Assembly: GCA_003444085.1 (NCBI GenBank)
Contig: DLVL01000055.1
Coordinates: 1-13,576, forward strand
Direction: 5' to 3'
Source: Kosmotogaceae bacterium
Lineage (GTDB): Bacteria; Thermotogota; Thermotogae; Petrotogales; Kosmotogaceae
DNA length: 13,576 bases
The notes beneath the pieces are model-generated. The model ran no database searches. It was not told where the DNA came from and saw nothing but the letters and a program-made list of their open reading frames with translations. Shown one piece after another: positions 1-6,882 of the stretch. A program made the translations under genes and the position numbers. Within the stretch, counting starts at the first letter, position 1. Every line of letters starts with the position of its first letter.

Positions 1-870
1 AGGTTAGCACGGATGAAGCAGGACGAGGAGGTTCCCGGTGGTTTGGATGAAGAACGCTTGATGCTGGAGGACCGAAGGATATTGACAAGAGCCTCGAGAA
101 CTAACATAAGTATCACCTCTTATCTGGAAACCTACGAATTCAACCTGGCTGCAAAGGAACTCTACGGCTTCTTCTGGAACGAGTTCTGTGACTGGTACAT
201 TGAGTCCATAAAGACCAGACTAAAAGACGATTCGACCAGAGGCGATGCGCAACGCGTGCTGTTGTCGGTAATCGATCATTCATTGAGGTTATTGCATCCC
301 TTCATGCCGTTCATAACGGAAGAAATATGGGAGAAACTGCCAGGAGAACGTGGGTTCTTGATAGACCAAGAATGGAGTCGACATGAAGGGCTTCTTGTTG
401 ATAGTGACGCAGAAACGGAATTCGAAATAGTAGTAAACATAGTCAAGGGAATCAGGAATGTAAAATCTGAGATGAACATCCCCCCTTCCGTCAGTGTAGC
501 AGCTACATACGTTGGAAACCGGCTGGACGACAATTCTAAGAGACTCATTAGAGAATTGTCCGGGGCTTCCGACTTCATGCCTGCAGGGAAGAAGCCAGAA
601 CAAAGTGTTACAGCATATGCTGATGAGACACTTCTGGTCTATGTGAAGCTCCCGGACATTGACTTAGAAACTGAAATGATGCGACTTGAACAGAAGTCCA
701 GCAAGCTGGCTGAAGATGTTGCTCATTTCGAGAAGAAGCTCACCAATAAGTCTTTCCTGGAGAAGGCTCCTGAAAGCGTTGTGTCTGAAACCAGGGACAA
801 GCTCTCCTCTGCGTCTCAGAATCTGGACAGGATAAGGGCACTGATCGAGGATCTAAAACAAAATGGATGA
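1..870 (+). CDS. valS: Valine-tRNA ligase, C-terminal part (5' end outside window)
   Basis: This is the 3' part of a class I valyl-tRNA synthetase, which charges tRNA-Val in the cytoplasm. The frame is open from base 1, so the ATG at 13 is internal and the gene starts upstream; 289 residues are visible. The end of the catalytic region (LEDRRILTR, where the family usually has DRWILSR) leads into the helical anticodon-binding domain, with the family signatures ALxxFFWNEFCDWYIE-like (about residues 52-65) and HPFMPFITEEIW (about 99-110). The last ~65 residues are a charged, heptad-like coiled coil containing LTNKSFLEKAPESVV, typical of the ValS C-terminal arm that contacts tRNA. The stop overlaps folC by 8 bases. 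The Trp-to-Arg change in DRWI is a small oddity. The catalytic HIGH and KMSKS motifs lie outside the window. Confidence 0.97.
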   Translation, partial: RLARMKQDEEVPGGLDEERLMLEDRRILTRASRTNISITSYLETYEFNLAAKELYGFFWNEFCDWYIESIKTRLKDDSTRGDAQRVLLSVIDHSLRLLHPFMPFITEEIWEKLPGERGFLIDQEWSRHEGLLVDSDAETEFEIVVNIVKGIRNVKSEMNIPPSVSVAATYVGNRLDDNSKRLIRELSGASDFMPAGKKPEQSVTAYADETLLVYVKLPDIDLETEMMRLEQKSSKLAEDVAHFEKKLTNKSFLEKAPESVVSETRDKLSSASQNLDRIRALIEDLKQNG

Positions 871-2188
871 TTATCGGACCGCTCTGGATTATCTCTACAA
901 GTCGCGTCCGTACGGCAAGATTAAGTACGGTCTATATCGTATTGAAGAACTGCTTGATCGCCTTGGAAATCCACAGGAGAATTATCCTGTCATCCATATC
1001 GCAGGGACCAACGGGAAAGGTAGCGTTGCTTCCCTGCTAAAATCCATGGCACAGTCACATGGAATGAAAACAGGCATGAATATCTCCCCGCATGTTATCT
1101 CTTTCAGAGAGCGTATCCAGATAGACAATGATTTCATCGGCGAAGAAGATGTATGCTCGATATTGCGTGAGATTGTTCCTCATCTTGAGAAGATGGACCG
1201 CAAGGGTGAAGAATACGCTCCGAGCTTCTTTGAAGTAGTGACTGCCATGACATTCCTCTTCTTCCATAGGCGGAACATTGATCTGGCGGTTGTCGAAGCT
1301 GGTCTCGGCGGAAGGCTTGATGCCAGCAATGTTCTCAAGAACCCTCTGGCAACTGTCATAACAAGTGTCGCCCTGGATCATATGAACATACTGGGCAGTA
1401 TCGAAGAACAGATTGCCGCTGAGAAATGCGGTATTATCAAGCCACTTGTTCCGATGATCTCGGGAGTTTCAAGGCCATGTATTCGCAGACAGATCAAAGA
1501 AAGGGCTCAAGCATTGTCCTCGCCTGTTTCATTCATCGACAGGGACTTTGGCATCTCCGGTGTTGACTTGAGACTTAACGCTAACCGTTTCGATTACTGG
1601 GGAGAAGAGAACATCACATCGCTAGAAACATCATTCAACGGGATCCACCAACTGAGAAACTGCTCAATAGCAATCAACACTTTTGAGAGATCGATGACGA
1701 AAATCAAGAGAGGCCTTCACAAAGAGCTTGTAAATAAAGCCCTGAAAGATGTATGCTGGCCAGGCAGGTTCGAGATACTGGAGTATCGTTCTCGGAAGTT
1801 CATTCTGGATGGAGGGCATAACCCTGACGCAGCTAGAAACCTTCGAATGACCCTGGAAACATATTTCCCTGGACAGAGTTTTGACTTCATCTTTGGTATT
1901 CTCGATGATAAAGACTTCGTCGCTGCGATAGATGTTATGGCGCCAATTGCCAGAGATGTCTATGTCTCAAAGATTGATAACCGTCGCTGTGTAAACCCTC
2001 AGAGAAGCTACGATTACTGGGTAAAATGGGGGAAAAACGTGCGGTTGTTTGATGATTCACATAAGGCGCTGCTGGCAGCTCTTGAAAAACCTGAAGAGCT
2101 TCCTGTGGTTTGTTGGGGTTCGCTTTACCTAGTTAGCGAGCTCAGAGCTGTTATGACAGGCAGGTATGAGTATGCTGGAAGGCATTGA
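863..2188 (+). CDS. folC: Bifunctional folylpolyglutamate synthase / dihydrofolate synthase
   Basis: FolC is a Mur-ligase-family ATP-dependent ligase. It adds glutamate to dihydropteroate and/or to folates, making and retaining the cytoplasmic folate pool. Over 441 residues, close to the family length, it shows the P-loop GTNGKGS (48-54), the SPH...FRERI folate-site motif (about 75-85), the VVEAGLGGRLDASN segment, the metal/ATP-loop ITSVALDHMNILG with the EKCGIIK motif carrying the lysine that is carbamylated in the family, and the C-terminal-domain signature LDGGHNPDAARNL (about 317-329). The start is ATG at 863, overlapping the end of valS by 8 bases; a GAGG element lies about a dozen bases upstream. 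The valS-folC pair is a common bacterial arrangement. It overlaps ruvA downstream. Whether it has one or both activities cannot be read from sequence. Confidence 0.96.
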   Translation: MDDYRTALDYLYKSRPYGKIKYGLYRIEELLDRLGNPQENYPVIHIAGTNGKGSVASLLKSMAQSHGMKTGMNISPHVISFRERIQIDNDFIGEEDVCSILREIVPHLEKMDRKGEEYAPSFFEVVTAMTFLFFHRRNIDLAVVEAGLGGRLDASNVLKNPLATVITSVALDHMNILGSIEEQIAAEKCGIIKPLVPMISGVSRPCIRRQIKERAQALSSPVSFIDRDFGISGVDLRLNANRFDYWGEENITSLETSFNGIHQLRNCSIAINTFERSMTKIKRGLHKELVNKALKDVCWPGRFEILEYRSRKFILDGGHNPDAARNLRMTLETYFPGQSFDFIFGILDDKDFVAAIDVMAPIARDVYVSKIDNRRCVNPQRSYDYWVKWGKNVRLFDDSHKALLAALEKPEELPVVCWGSLYLVSELRAVMTGRYEYAGRH

Positions 2189-2762
2189 AGGGATTGTTAT
2201 AGAACAAAGGGATTCTTCTCTTGTAATAGGAGTGGGAGGGTTCCGGTTCAGGGTGTACTGTACCCCTTCCTCCATTGAGCGTTCCGGTCTAGGTTCAGTA
2301 GTGTTCATGCATACTTACTTGCACTTCTCTCAGGATAGAGCACCGGAGCTTTATGGCTTCTCAAGCGAAGATGAGTTCAGCCTGTTCTCGTCTCTGCTGA
2401 AAGTCAGTAAAATTGGCCCGAAAATGGCGTTGAAGATCCTGTCATCTGCACCAGTTCAAAGGCTTCGTTCGCTTATCGCAGATAGGAACGTCGCAGAGCT
2501 TTCTCGAATACCAGGTATGGGAAAAAAGACAGCTGAAAGATTGGTAGCAGAGATCTCTGACCTTGTCGAAGCCGGTACAGAGAATGCTTCTCCGGAAAAC
2601 TTTGATGAATGTGAAGAGGCAGTCAGAGCTCTTATTTCACTGGGCTTTGAAGCCTCTTCTGCCAGGCAGATGGTAAGGGCAATTGCTAGAGAGAAGAAGG
2701 ACCTGTCTACTCAGGAACTGATTCGAGAAGCTCTGAAATCGTCGAAAGGGGAAACAAAGTAA
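2166..2762 (+). CDS. ruvA: Holliday junction DNA helicase subunit RuvA
   Basis: RuvA is the tetrameric DNA-binding subunit that holds the four-way junction while RuvB drives branch migration in recombinational repair. The 198 residues match the family length (about 190-205). Domains in order: N-terminal OB fold (1-64, with the typical H..REDxxxLYGF-like stretch HFSQDRAPELYGF), two helix-hairpin-helix motifs (VSKIGPKMALKIL about 80-92; IPGMGKKTAERLVAEI about 115-130), an acidic flexible linker, and domain III (about 145-194, ALISLGFEASSARQMV), which contacts RuvB. It overlaps folC. Two starts are possible, ATG 2166 and ATG 2172. The AGGT at 2162-2165 is one base or less from the first but six from the second, so MLEG at 2172 is the better real start, losing two residues. 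No ruvB or ruvC is in the window. Confidence 0.96.
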   Translation: MSMLEGIEGIVIEQRDSSLVIGVGGFRFRVYCTPSSIERSGLGSVVFMHTYLHFSQDRAPELYGFSSEDEFSLFSSLLKVSKIGPKMALKILSSAPVQRLRSLIADRNVAELSRIPGMGKKTAERLVAEISDLVEAGTENASPENFDECEEAVRALISLGFEASSARQMVRAIAREKKDLSTQELIREALKSSKGETK

Positions 2763-2767
2763 GGTGG
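2761..2767 (+). promoter_or_regulatory. Ribosome-binding site with no canonical start codon after it
   Basis: AAGGTGG overlaps the ruvA stop codon. Six bases downstream is CTG (2774), in the frame of the glycerol-1-phosphate dehydrogenase gene. That frame contains no ATG, GTG or TTG between the in-frame TAG at 2687 and the GTG at 2852. The position fits translational coupling from ruvA. The SD-like string is seen directly; initiation at CTG is inferred. Confidence 0.55.
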
Positions 2768-2773
2768 TTACAA

Positions 2774-3880
2774 CTGCTTCAAAGTAGTTTTCACAAAAAC
2801 AGGGATAATAGAACTGTCCATTCGCCGAGCTATATATTCGTCGAAGACAATGTGTCAGACAGGATCGAAACTGTGCTGGGTGATGTGGCCGCGAGCGTAG
2901 CTGTTCTGACACAGAAGGCTGTTCTTGAGAAGATCCCGCATGTTTTCAAGAGACTGGAAGAGATTGCAGAATCTGTTTTCAGCTATGAACTGCCACCTGT
3001 ACCTGTTGCCAGAAGACTTATGGATCTGTCTCTCAACATATCCAGACAACACCCGGACATTATTTTCGGGATTGGTGGGGGAACAGTACTCGATTCTGCG
3101 AAGTATGTCAGTTACCTGCTGAACTTGCCTTTGATACTTGTTCCCACACTTGCTTCCAATGATGGCATATGCTCACCCGTTGCTTCGCTTTTTCTTGAAG
3201 AGGATCAGAGATCAAGTATTCGAACAAAGATGCCTTATGCGGTACTGGCAGACAAAGATATCATCTTGAGTTCGCCTGCTCGCTATACAATGGCAGGTGT
3301 TGGAGATATTATATCCAAAGCCTGTGCCCTGGAAGACTGGAAGCTTTCGAACGAGACTACGGGTGAGGAGATAGACTACTTTGCATGGACACTCAGTAAA
3401 ATGGCTTATCATAGCGTGCTTCATTTCAAAGATCCCTCGCTCAATAACAAAGAATTCATTGACACACTTCTTGAAAGCCTTGTTTCCAGCGGCATTGCTA
3501 TTGAATACGCGGGGAACTCAAGACCCGCAAGTGGTGCGGAGCATCTTCTGTCACACGCAGTAGACAGATTGCTCGGCTACTCTGGCATTCATGGCCTGCA
3601 AGCAGGTTTCTACACGTGTACCGTTCTCATGGCACGAGACTCAATCAACTATGGGGTAGTTACAGAGTTCCTTGGGAACATTGGATTCTTTAATCACATA
3701 CCACGCCAGCTTTTCAACCGTGAGCTCTTTGAACGGGCCCTTGAACTGGCTCCACATGTACGCAGGCGATTCACATGTCTCGATATCATATGTCCCCAGG
3801 TTCTTAAGTTTGCATTTGAAGAGACATGTAAACATATAGACCGTTTTCTGTCGAGGGATTCTTCAGAAAATGGTACATGA
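2774..3880 (+). CDS. sn-Glycerol-1-phosphate dehydrogenase (EgsA/AraM family)
   Basis: This is an iron-containing-alcohol-dehydrogenase-fold enzyme of the EgsA/AraM group. The family reduces dihydroxyacetone phosphate to sn-glycerol-1-phosphate with NAD(P)H, the backbone stereoisomer used in archaeal lipids and, in some bacteria, for prenylglyceryl phosphates. Counting from the GTG at 2852, visible features are the nucleotide loop GIGGGTVLDSAKY (73-85), VPTLASNDGICSP (97-109), the metal-ligand Asp in AGVGDIISK (D152), the His in SRPASGAEHLLSH (H231) and the His in GIHGLQAG (H247), all as expected for an active metalloenzyme. The start is problematic. A 2852 start lacks a good SD and would cut the first beta strand, encoded upstream as SPSYIFVEDN, yet no ATG/GTG/TTG lies further up. 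I place the start at CTG 2774 (368 aa), six bases after AAGGTGG. Function is fairly certain, the start less so. No lipid partner gene (GGGPS/PcrB type) is nearby. Confidence 0.88.
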   Translation: MLQSSFHKNRDNRTVHSPSYIFVEDNVSDRIETVLGDVAASVAVLTQKAVLEKIPHVFKRLEEIAESVFSYELPPVPVARRLMDLSLNISRQHPDIIFGIGGGTVLDSAKYVSYLLNLPLILVPTLASNDGICSPVASLFLEEDQRSSIRTKMPYAVLADKDIILSSPARYTMAGVGDIISKACALEDWKLSNETTGEEIDYFAWTLSKMAYHSVLHFKDPSLNNKEFIDTLLESLVSSGIAIEYAGNSRPASGAEHLLSHAVDRLLGYSGIHGLQAGFYTCTVLMARDSINYGVVTEFLGNIGFFNHIPRQLFNRELFERALELAPHVRRRFTCLDIICPQVLKFAFEETCKHIDRFLSRDSSENGT

Positions 3881-3886
3881 TATAAT
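3878..3886 (+). promoter_or_regulatory. Extended -10 promoter element upstream of glmU
   Basis: TGATATAAT is a perfect sigma-A extended -10 (TG, one base, TATAAT). It lies exactly on the TGA stop of the preceding gene. I see no good -35 hexamer 16-18 bases upstream (the region reads ATTCTT), which extended -10 promoters can tolerate. Initiation about seven bases downstream would start the RNA near 3892-3894, at the glmU ribosome-binding site, giving a leader of only about a dozen bases. Confidence 0.5.
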
Positions 3887-3891
3887 CCGCG

Positions 3892-3902
3892 AGGGGGTGG
3901 TC
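3892..3902 (+). promoter_or_regulatory. Extended Shine-Dalgarno of glmU preceding an ATC codon
   Basis: AGGGGGTGGTC can pair with the conserved 3' tail of 16S rRNA over all 11 positions, with two G-U wobbles, against the ideal AGGAGGTGATC. Its core GGGGG is seven bases from ATC at 3905, the codon that begins the family-typical glmU N-terminus (TAIILAAG). There is no ATG, GTG or TTG in frame between the upstream stop (3878-3880) and ATG 3944. Confidence 0.7.
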
Positions 3903-3904
3903 AT

Positions 3905-5254
3905 ATCACTGCAATTATCCTGGCAGCCGGGCAGAGCAAGCGCATGAAGTCCACAACACCCAAAGTAGCACACAAGATACTGGGAAAAGAGATGATCCGC
4001 TGGATACTCGATGCAGTAAGAGCTGCTGGCGTGAACCGTATGGTTGTTGTCACCGGGCATGGTGCAGAAGTGGTTGAGCCCCTCGTAAACAATGCCGCAA
4101 TCACCGTAAGGCAGGAAGAGCAGCTGGGAACGGGCCATGCAGTGATGGTAGCTTCTGACTACATCGACGACGAAGTACTGGTTCTCCCTGGTGATGTTCC
4201 TCTTATAAGGAGCGCAACGCTGAAAGAATTGGTAATGAAAAGAGTCGCTGGCAATTCAGACTTAGCAGTGCTTACCTTTGTTCCCAAAGATCCTTCCGGA
4301 TATGGCAGAATCGTAAGAGAAGGTGATCGAATCAGGATCGTTGAAGACGCAGATCTGTCTGAGTCCATGAAAGGGATTTCAGAAGTGAACAGCAGCATAT
4401 ATGCTTTCAGGGGGAGTTTTTTGAGTGAGGCTCTTAAGCAGTTAACAAATGACAACGCACAGAAAGAGTACTACTTGACCGATGTCGTGGGTTACGCAAA
4501 TAAGGCCACCACGCTGATATGTGATGATCACGAAGAAGTGCACGGGATTAACAATCGATCGCAGCTAGCTCAGGTTCAGAAAAAGGCTCAGGAACGGATC
4601 AATTTCATTCTTATGGAAAATGGAGTGACGATACAGGACCCTGATACAGCATACATCTCTCCAGAGGTCGTGATAGGGCAGGATACGGTTATTGAGCCGA
4701 ATGTTCTCCTGTCCGGGTATACTGTAATTGGAGAATCGTGTGTCGTCGGACCAATGACTCGTGTAAACAACTCTCAAATAGGTAACGGTTCTGTAGTTCT
4801 ACGCTCTGAAATCGACAATGCGCGGATAAAAGACAATGTCACTGTCGGACCTTTTGCCAGAATACGTTCAGGGACTGTACTCGAAAGTGACTCAAGGATA
4901 GGAAACTACGTTGAGATAAAGAATTCATTAATCGGTAGAGGCACGAAGGTTCAGCACCTCTCTTACATTGGGGATGCTCACCTGGGGGAAGATGTCAACA
5001 TAGGTGCGGGGACAATTACCTGCAACTATGATGGCAAGAAAAAACACAGAACTGTAATCGAAGATCGGGTCTTCGTGGGTAGTAATACTGCCCTGGTGGC
5101 CCCTGTGAAGATCGGCGAAGGTGCCGTGATTGCTGCAGGATCAACTGTCACTGAAGATGTTGCTCCTTACTCTTTGGCAATTGCTCGGGCCAGACAGATT
5201 GAGAAAACAGACAGATACAGACCGGGTACTCCTGGAAAGGAGAGTGAGGAATGA
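3905..5254 (+). CDS. glmU: Bifunctional GlcNAc-1-P uridyltransferase / GlcN-1-P acetyltransferase
   Basis: GlmU makes UDP-GlcNAc, the precursor of peptidoglycan and other envelope glycans. It acetylates glucosamine-1-P, then transfers UMP from UTP. The N-terminal nucleotidyltransferase domain shows LAAGQSKRMKS...PK (6-20), LGTGHAV (74-80), PGDVPL (95-100) and the GRIVRE and EVNSSIYAF segments. A linker helix leads to the left-handed beta-helix acetyltransferase domain with isoleucine-rich hexapeptides, the catalytic His in VQHLSYIGD (about 351), and GAGTITCNYDG. The first ATG, at 3944, would delete beta strand 1 and the essential LAAG nucleotide loop, so it cannot be the true start. ATC at 3905 gives 449 residues, the usual family length, with an N-terminus TAIILAAG matching the family, and has an excellent SD. 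It shares four bases (ATGA) with prs. Confidence 0.93.
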   Translation: MTAIILAAGQSKRMKSTTPKVAHKILGKEMIRWILDAVRAAGVNRMVVVTGHGAEVVEPLVNNAAITVRQEEQLGTGHAVMVASDYIDDEVLVLPGDVPLIRSATLKELVMKRVAGNSDLAVLTFVPKDPSGYGRIVREGDRIRIVEDADLSESMKGISEVNSSIYAFRGSFLSEALKQLTNDNAQKEYYLTDVVGYANKATTLICDDHEEVHGINNRSQLAQVQKKAQERINFILMENGVTIQDPDTAYISPEVVIGQDTVIEPNVLLSGYTVIGESCVVGPMTRVNNSQIGNGSVVLRSEIDNARIKDNVTVGPFARIRSGTVLESDSRIGNYVEIKNSLIGRGTKVQHLSYIGDAHLGEDVNIGAGTITCNYDGKKKHRTVIEDRVFVGSNTALVAPVKIGEGAVIAAGSTVTEDVAPYSLAIARARQIEKTDRYRPGTPGKESEE

Positions 5255-6204
5255 ATTTCGAACGGAATGAGATGAAACTCTTCTCGGGCTCTGCAAACCT
5301 CCCACTTGCGGAGGAAATTGCGGAATATCTGGGCATGACGCTTGGTCATTGTGACCCGTTCAGGTTTTCTGATGGGGAGGTCAACATAAAAATTGATGAG
5401 ACTGTCAGAGGTCACGATGTCTTCATCATTCAGCCGACAAGTCCACCAGTGAACGAGAACCTGATGGAGCTACTGGTGATGATTGATGCGTTCAGGAGAG
5501 CTTCAGCGCGAACGATTGCTGCAGTTATTCCATACTTCGGTTACGCACGACAGGATAGGAAAGCTCGTGGGCGGGACCCGATCACGGCGAAACTCGTGGC
5601 CAATCTTCTTACGGTTGCAGGAATAACCAGAATCATCACTCTGGATCTCCACGCAGAACAGATTCAGGGCTTCTTTGATATTCCTGTGGATAATCTTCTG
5701 AGTGTCCCTGTATTTGCCAGTCACTTTCAGAAAAACGGTATCTATCATACTGACGAACTGGTTGTCGTTTCACCCGATATCGGAGGTGTCAAACGTGCCA
5801 GCCGATTTGCCGAGAAACTGGGATTGCCTCTTGCCATTATGGACAAGCGGAGACCCAAAGACAATATCGCCGAAGTTGTGCGACTGATCGGGGATGTAGC
5901 CAACAAGACAGCTCTTGTCTTTGATGATATAATTGACACCGGTCGTTCGCTGGCAGAGGCCGCAAAGCTCATTAAGAAGAAGGGTGCAAAGAGAATCATT
6001 GCGTGCTCTACTCACGGCGTATTCTCCGGAAACGCAGTTGAACTGATACAGAACACTCCGGAAATAGAAGCGGTAATGGCGACAAACAGCATCCAGCAGA
6101 AGGCAGTCCCTGAGAAATTCCAGATCATCTCTGTCGCAAACCTTCTCGGCGAAGCCATTATGCGAGTTCGAAAGAATCTTTCCGTAAGTATTTTGTTCAG
6201 ATAG
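5251..6204 (+). CDS. prs: Ribose-phosphate pyrophosphokinase (PRPP synthetase)
   Basis: Prs transfers pyrophosphate from ATP to ribose-5-phosphate, making PRPP for purine, pyrimidine, NAD, histidine and tryptophan synthesis. At 317 residues it is a normal class I enzyme. Motifs: KLFSGSANLPLAEEIA at the N-terminus, FSDGEVNI (39-46), the ATP-binding PYFGYARQDRKARGRDPITAK (about 94-114, the family's catalytic flexible-loop region), metal-binding His134 in DLHAEQIQGFF, SPDIGGVKRA (174-183), and the PRPP-binding loop VFDDIIDTGRS (223-233). The ATG overlaps the glmU stop as ATGA. AAAGGAG lies about nine bases upstream, whereas the alternative Met8 has a weaker site. The glmU-prs adjacency, followed by rplY and pth, is the widely conserved gcaD-prs-ctc-spoVC order. 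Confidence 0.97.
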   Translation: MNFERNEMKLFSGSANLPLAEEIAEYLGMTLGHCDPFRFSDGEVNIKIDETVRGHDVFIIQPTSPPVNENLMELLVMIDAFRRASARTIAAVIPYFGYARQDRKARGRDPITAKLVANLLTVAGITRIITLDLHAEQIQGFFDIPVDNLLSVPVFASHFQKNGIYHTDELVVVSPDIGGVKRASRFAEKLGLPLAIMDKRRPKDNIAEVVRLIGDVANKTALVFDDIIDTGRSLAEAAKLIKKKGAKRIIACSTHGVFSGNAVELIQNTPEIEAVMATNSIQQKAVPEKFQIISVANLLGEAIMRVRKNLSVSILFR

Positions 6205-6217
6205 AGGAGGACGAATA

Positions 6218-6877
6218 ATGCAACAGATAAGTTTTGAGACCGAGCTCAGAGATTTACGCACAAAGGCGAAGCATCTGCTTGAACAGGGTAAGATACCCGC
6301 AATCGTTTATGGACCGGCAATAGAGCCTCTTCCCGTCACGCTGGACAGGTCTGAGATAATGAAAGTTGTCAACACGCTTGGCGGTACATCCATGGTTAAC
6401 CTGAACCTTGAAGACGGTAAGGCAAAGAGGCAGATAAAGGGTTTTGTGAAATCAGTTCAGCGCCATCGTGTCACAGACGCCATAGTCCATATCGACTTCT
6501 ACGTGCCAGAATCCGGACATGTTATGGATGTTGAAGTTCCGATTAACCTGGTTGGAAAACCTGTTGGAGTTGAACAGGGCGGGGTGCTTGAGAAGATTAT
6601 AACCTATCTGCCCGTGAGTGTTCTTCCTCAAGACATCGTAGAGAGAATCGATGTGAATATCGAGCATCTGGAAATCGGCGATGTGCTTAGAGTAAGTGAT
6701 CTGGAGATCCCGGGATCAATGAAGATTCACGTTGATTCAGACCAGGTAATAGCCGTTGTTGAAGCACCAAGAGCAATCACTGCTGAAGAAGAGGTCGAAG
6801 AAGCTGAAGGAGAAGAAGAAGGAGTAGAACCTGAAGTAATTGAAAAGGGTAAGAAAGAAGAAGCTGAAGAAGAGTAA
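6218..6877 (+). CDS. rplY: 50S ribosomal protein bL25, Ctc/TL5 type
   Basis: bL25 binds 5S rRNA in the central protuberance of the large subunit. The long Ctc/TL5 form seen here has an N-terminal 5S-binding beta barrel (about 1-92, with GKIPAIVYG and the VDFY-like HIDFYVPE) and a second TL5 domain (about 95-185, VPINLVGKPVGVEQGG, LPVSVLPQDIVERIDVNIEHLEIGD in part). It ends in an unusually acidic tail, residues about 188-219, almost entirely Glu with a few Lys, Ala and Gly. Length is 219 residues against about 200 for typical Ctc. It has the best SD in the window, GAGGAGG at 6204-6210, seven bases before ATG, fitting high ribosomal-protein expression. In Bacillus the homologue Ctc is a general-stress protein; stress control is not visible here. 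Confidence 0.94.
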   Translation: MQQISFETELRDLRTKAKHLLEQGKIPAIVYGPAIEPLPVTLDRSEIMKVVNTLGGTSMVNLNLEDGKAKRQIKGFVKSVQRHRVTDAIVHIDFYVPESGHVMDVEVPINLVGKPVGVEQGGVLEKIITYLPVSVLPQDIVERIDVNIEHLEIGDVLRVSDLEIPGSMKIHVDSDQVIAVVEAPRAITAEEEVEEAEGEEEGVEPEVIEKGKKEEAEEE

Positions 6878-6882
6878 GACAA

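Noticed and set aside
2804..2809. GATAAT as a -10 element before the dehydrogenase gene
   Set aside because: No -35 or TG extension at proper spacing, and it lies within probable coding sequence.
2852..2854. GTG as the start of the glycerol-1-phosphate dehydrogenase gene
   Set aside because: No SD at suitable distance, and it would drop codons that fit the first beta strand of the family; kept only as the fallback start.
3944..3946. ATG as the start of glmU
   Set aside because: It lies after the essential LAAGxxxRM nucleotide-binding loop, and the resulting protein would be shorter than the family.
5770..6261. 163-codon open frame on the - strand opposite prs and the start of rplY
   Set aside because: Shadow of strongly conserved prs and rplY; no SD, no plausible domain.
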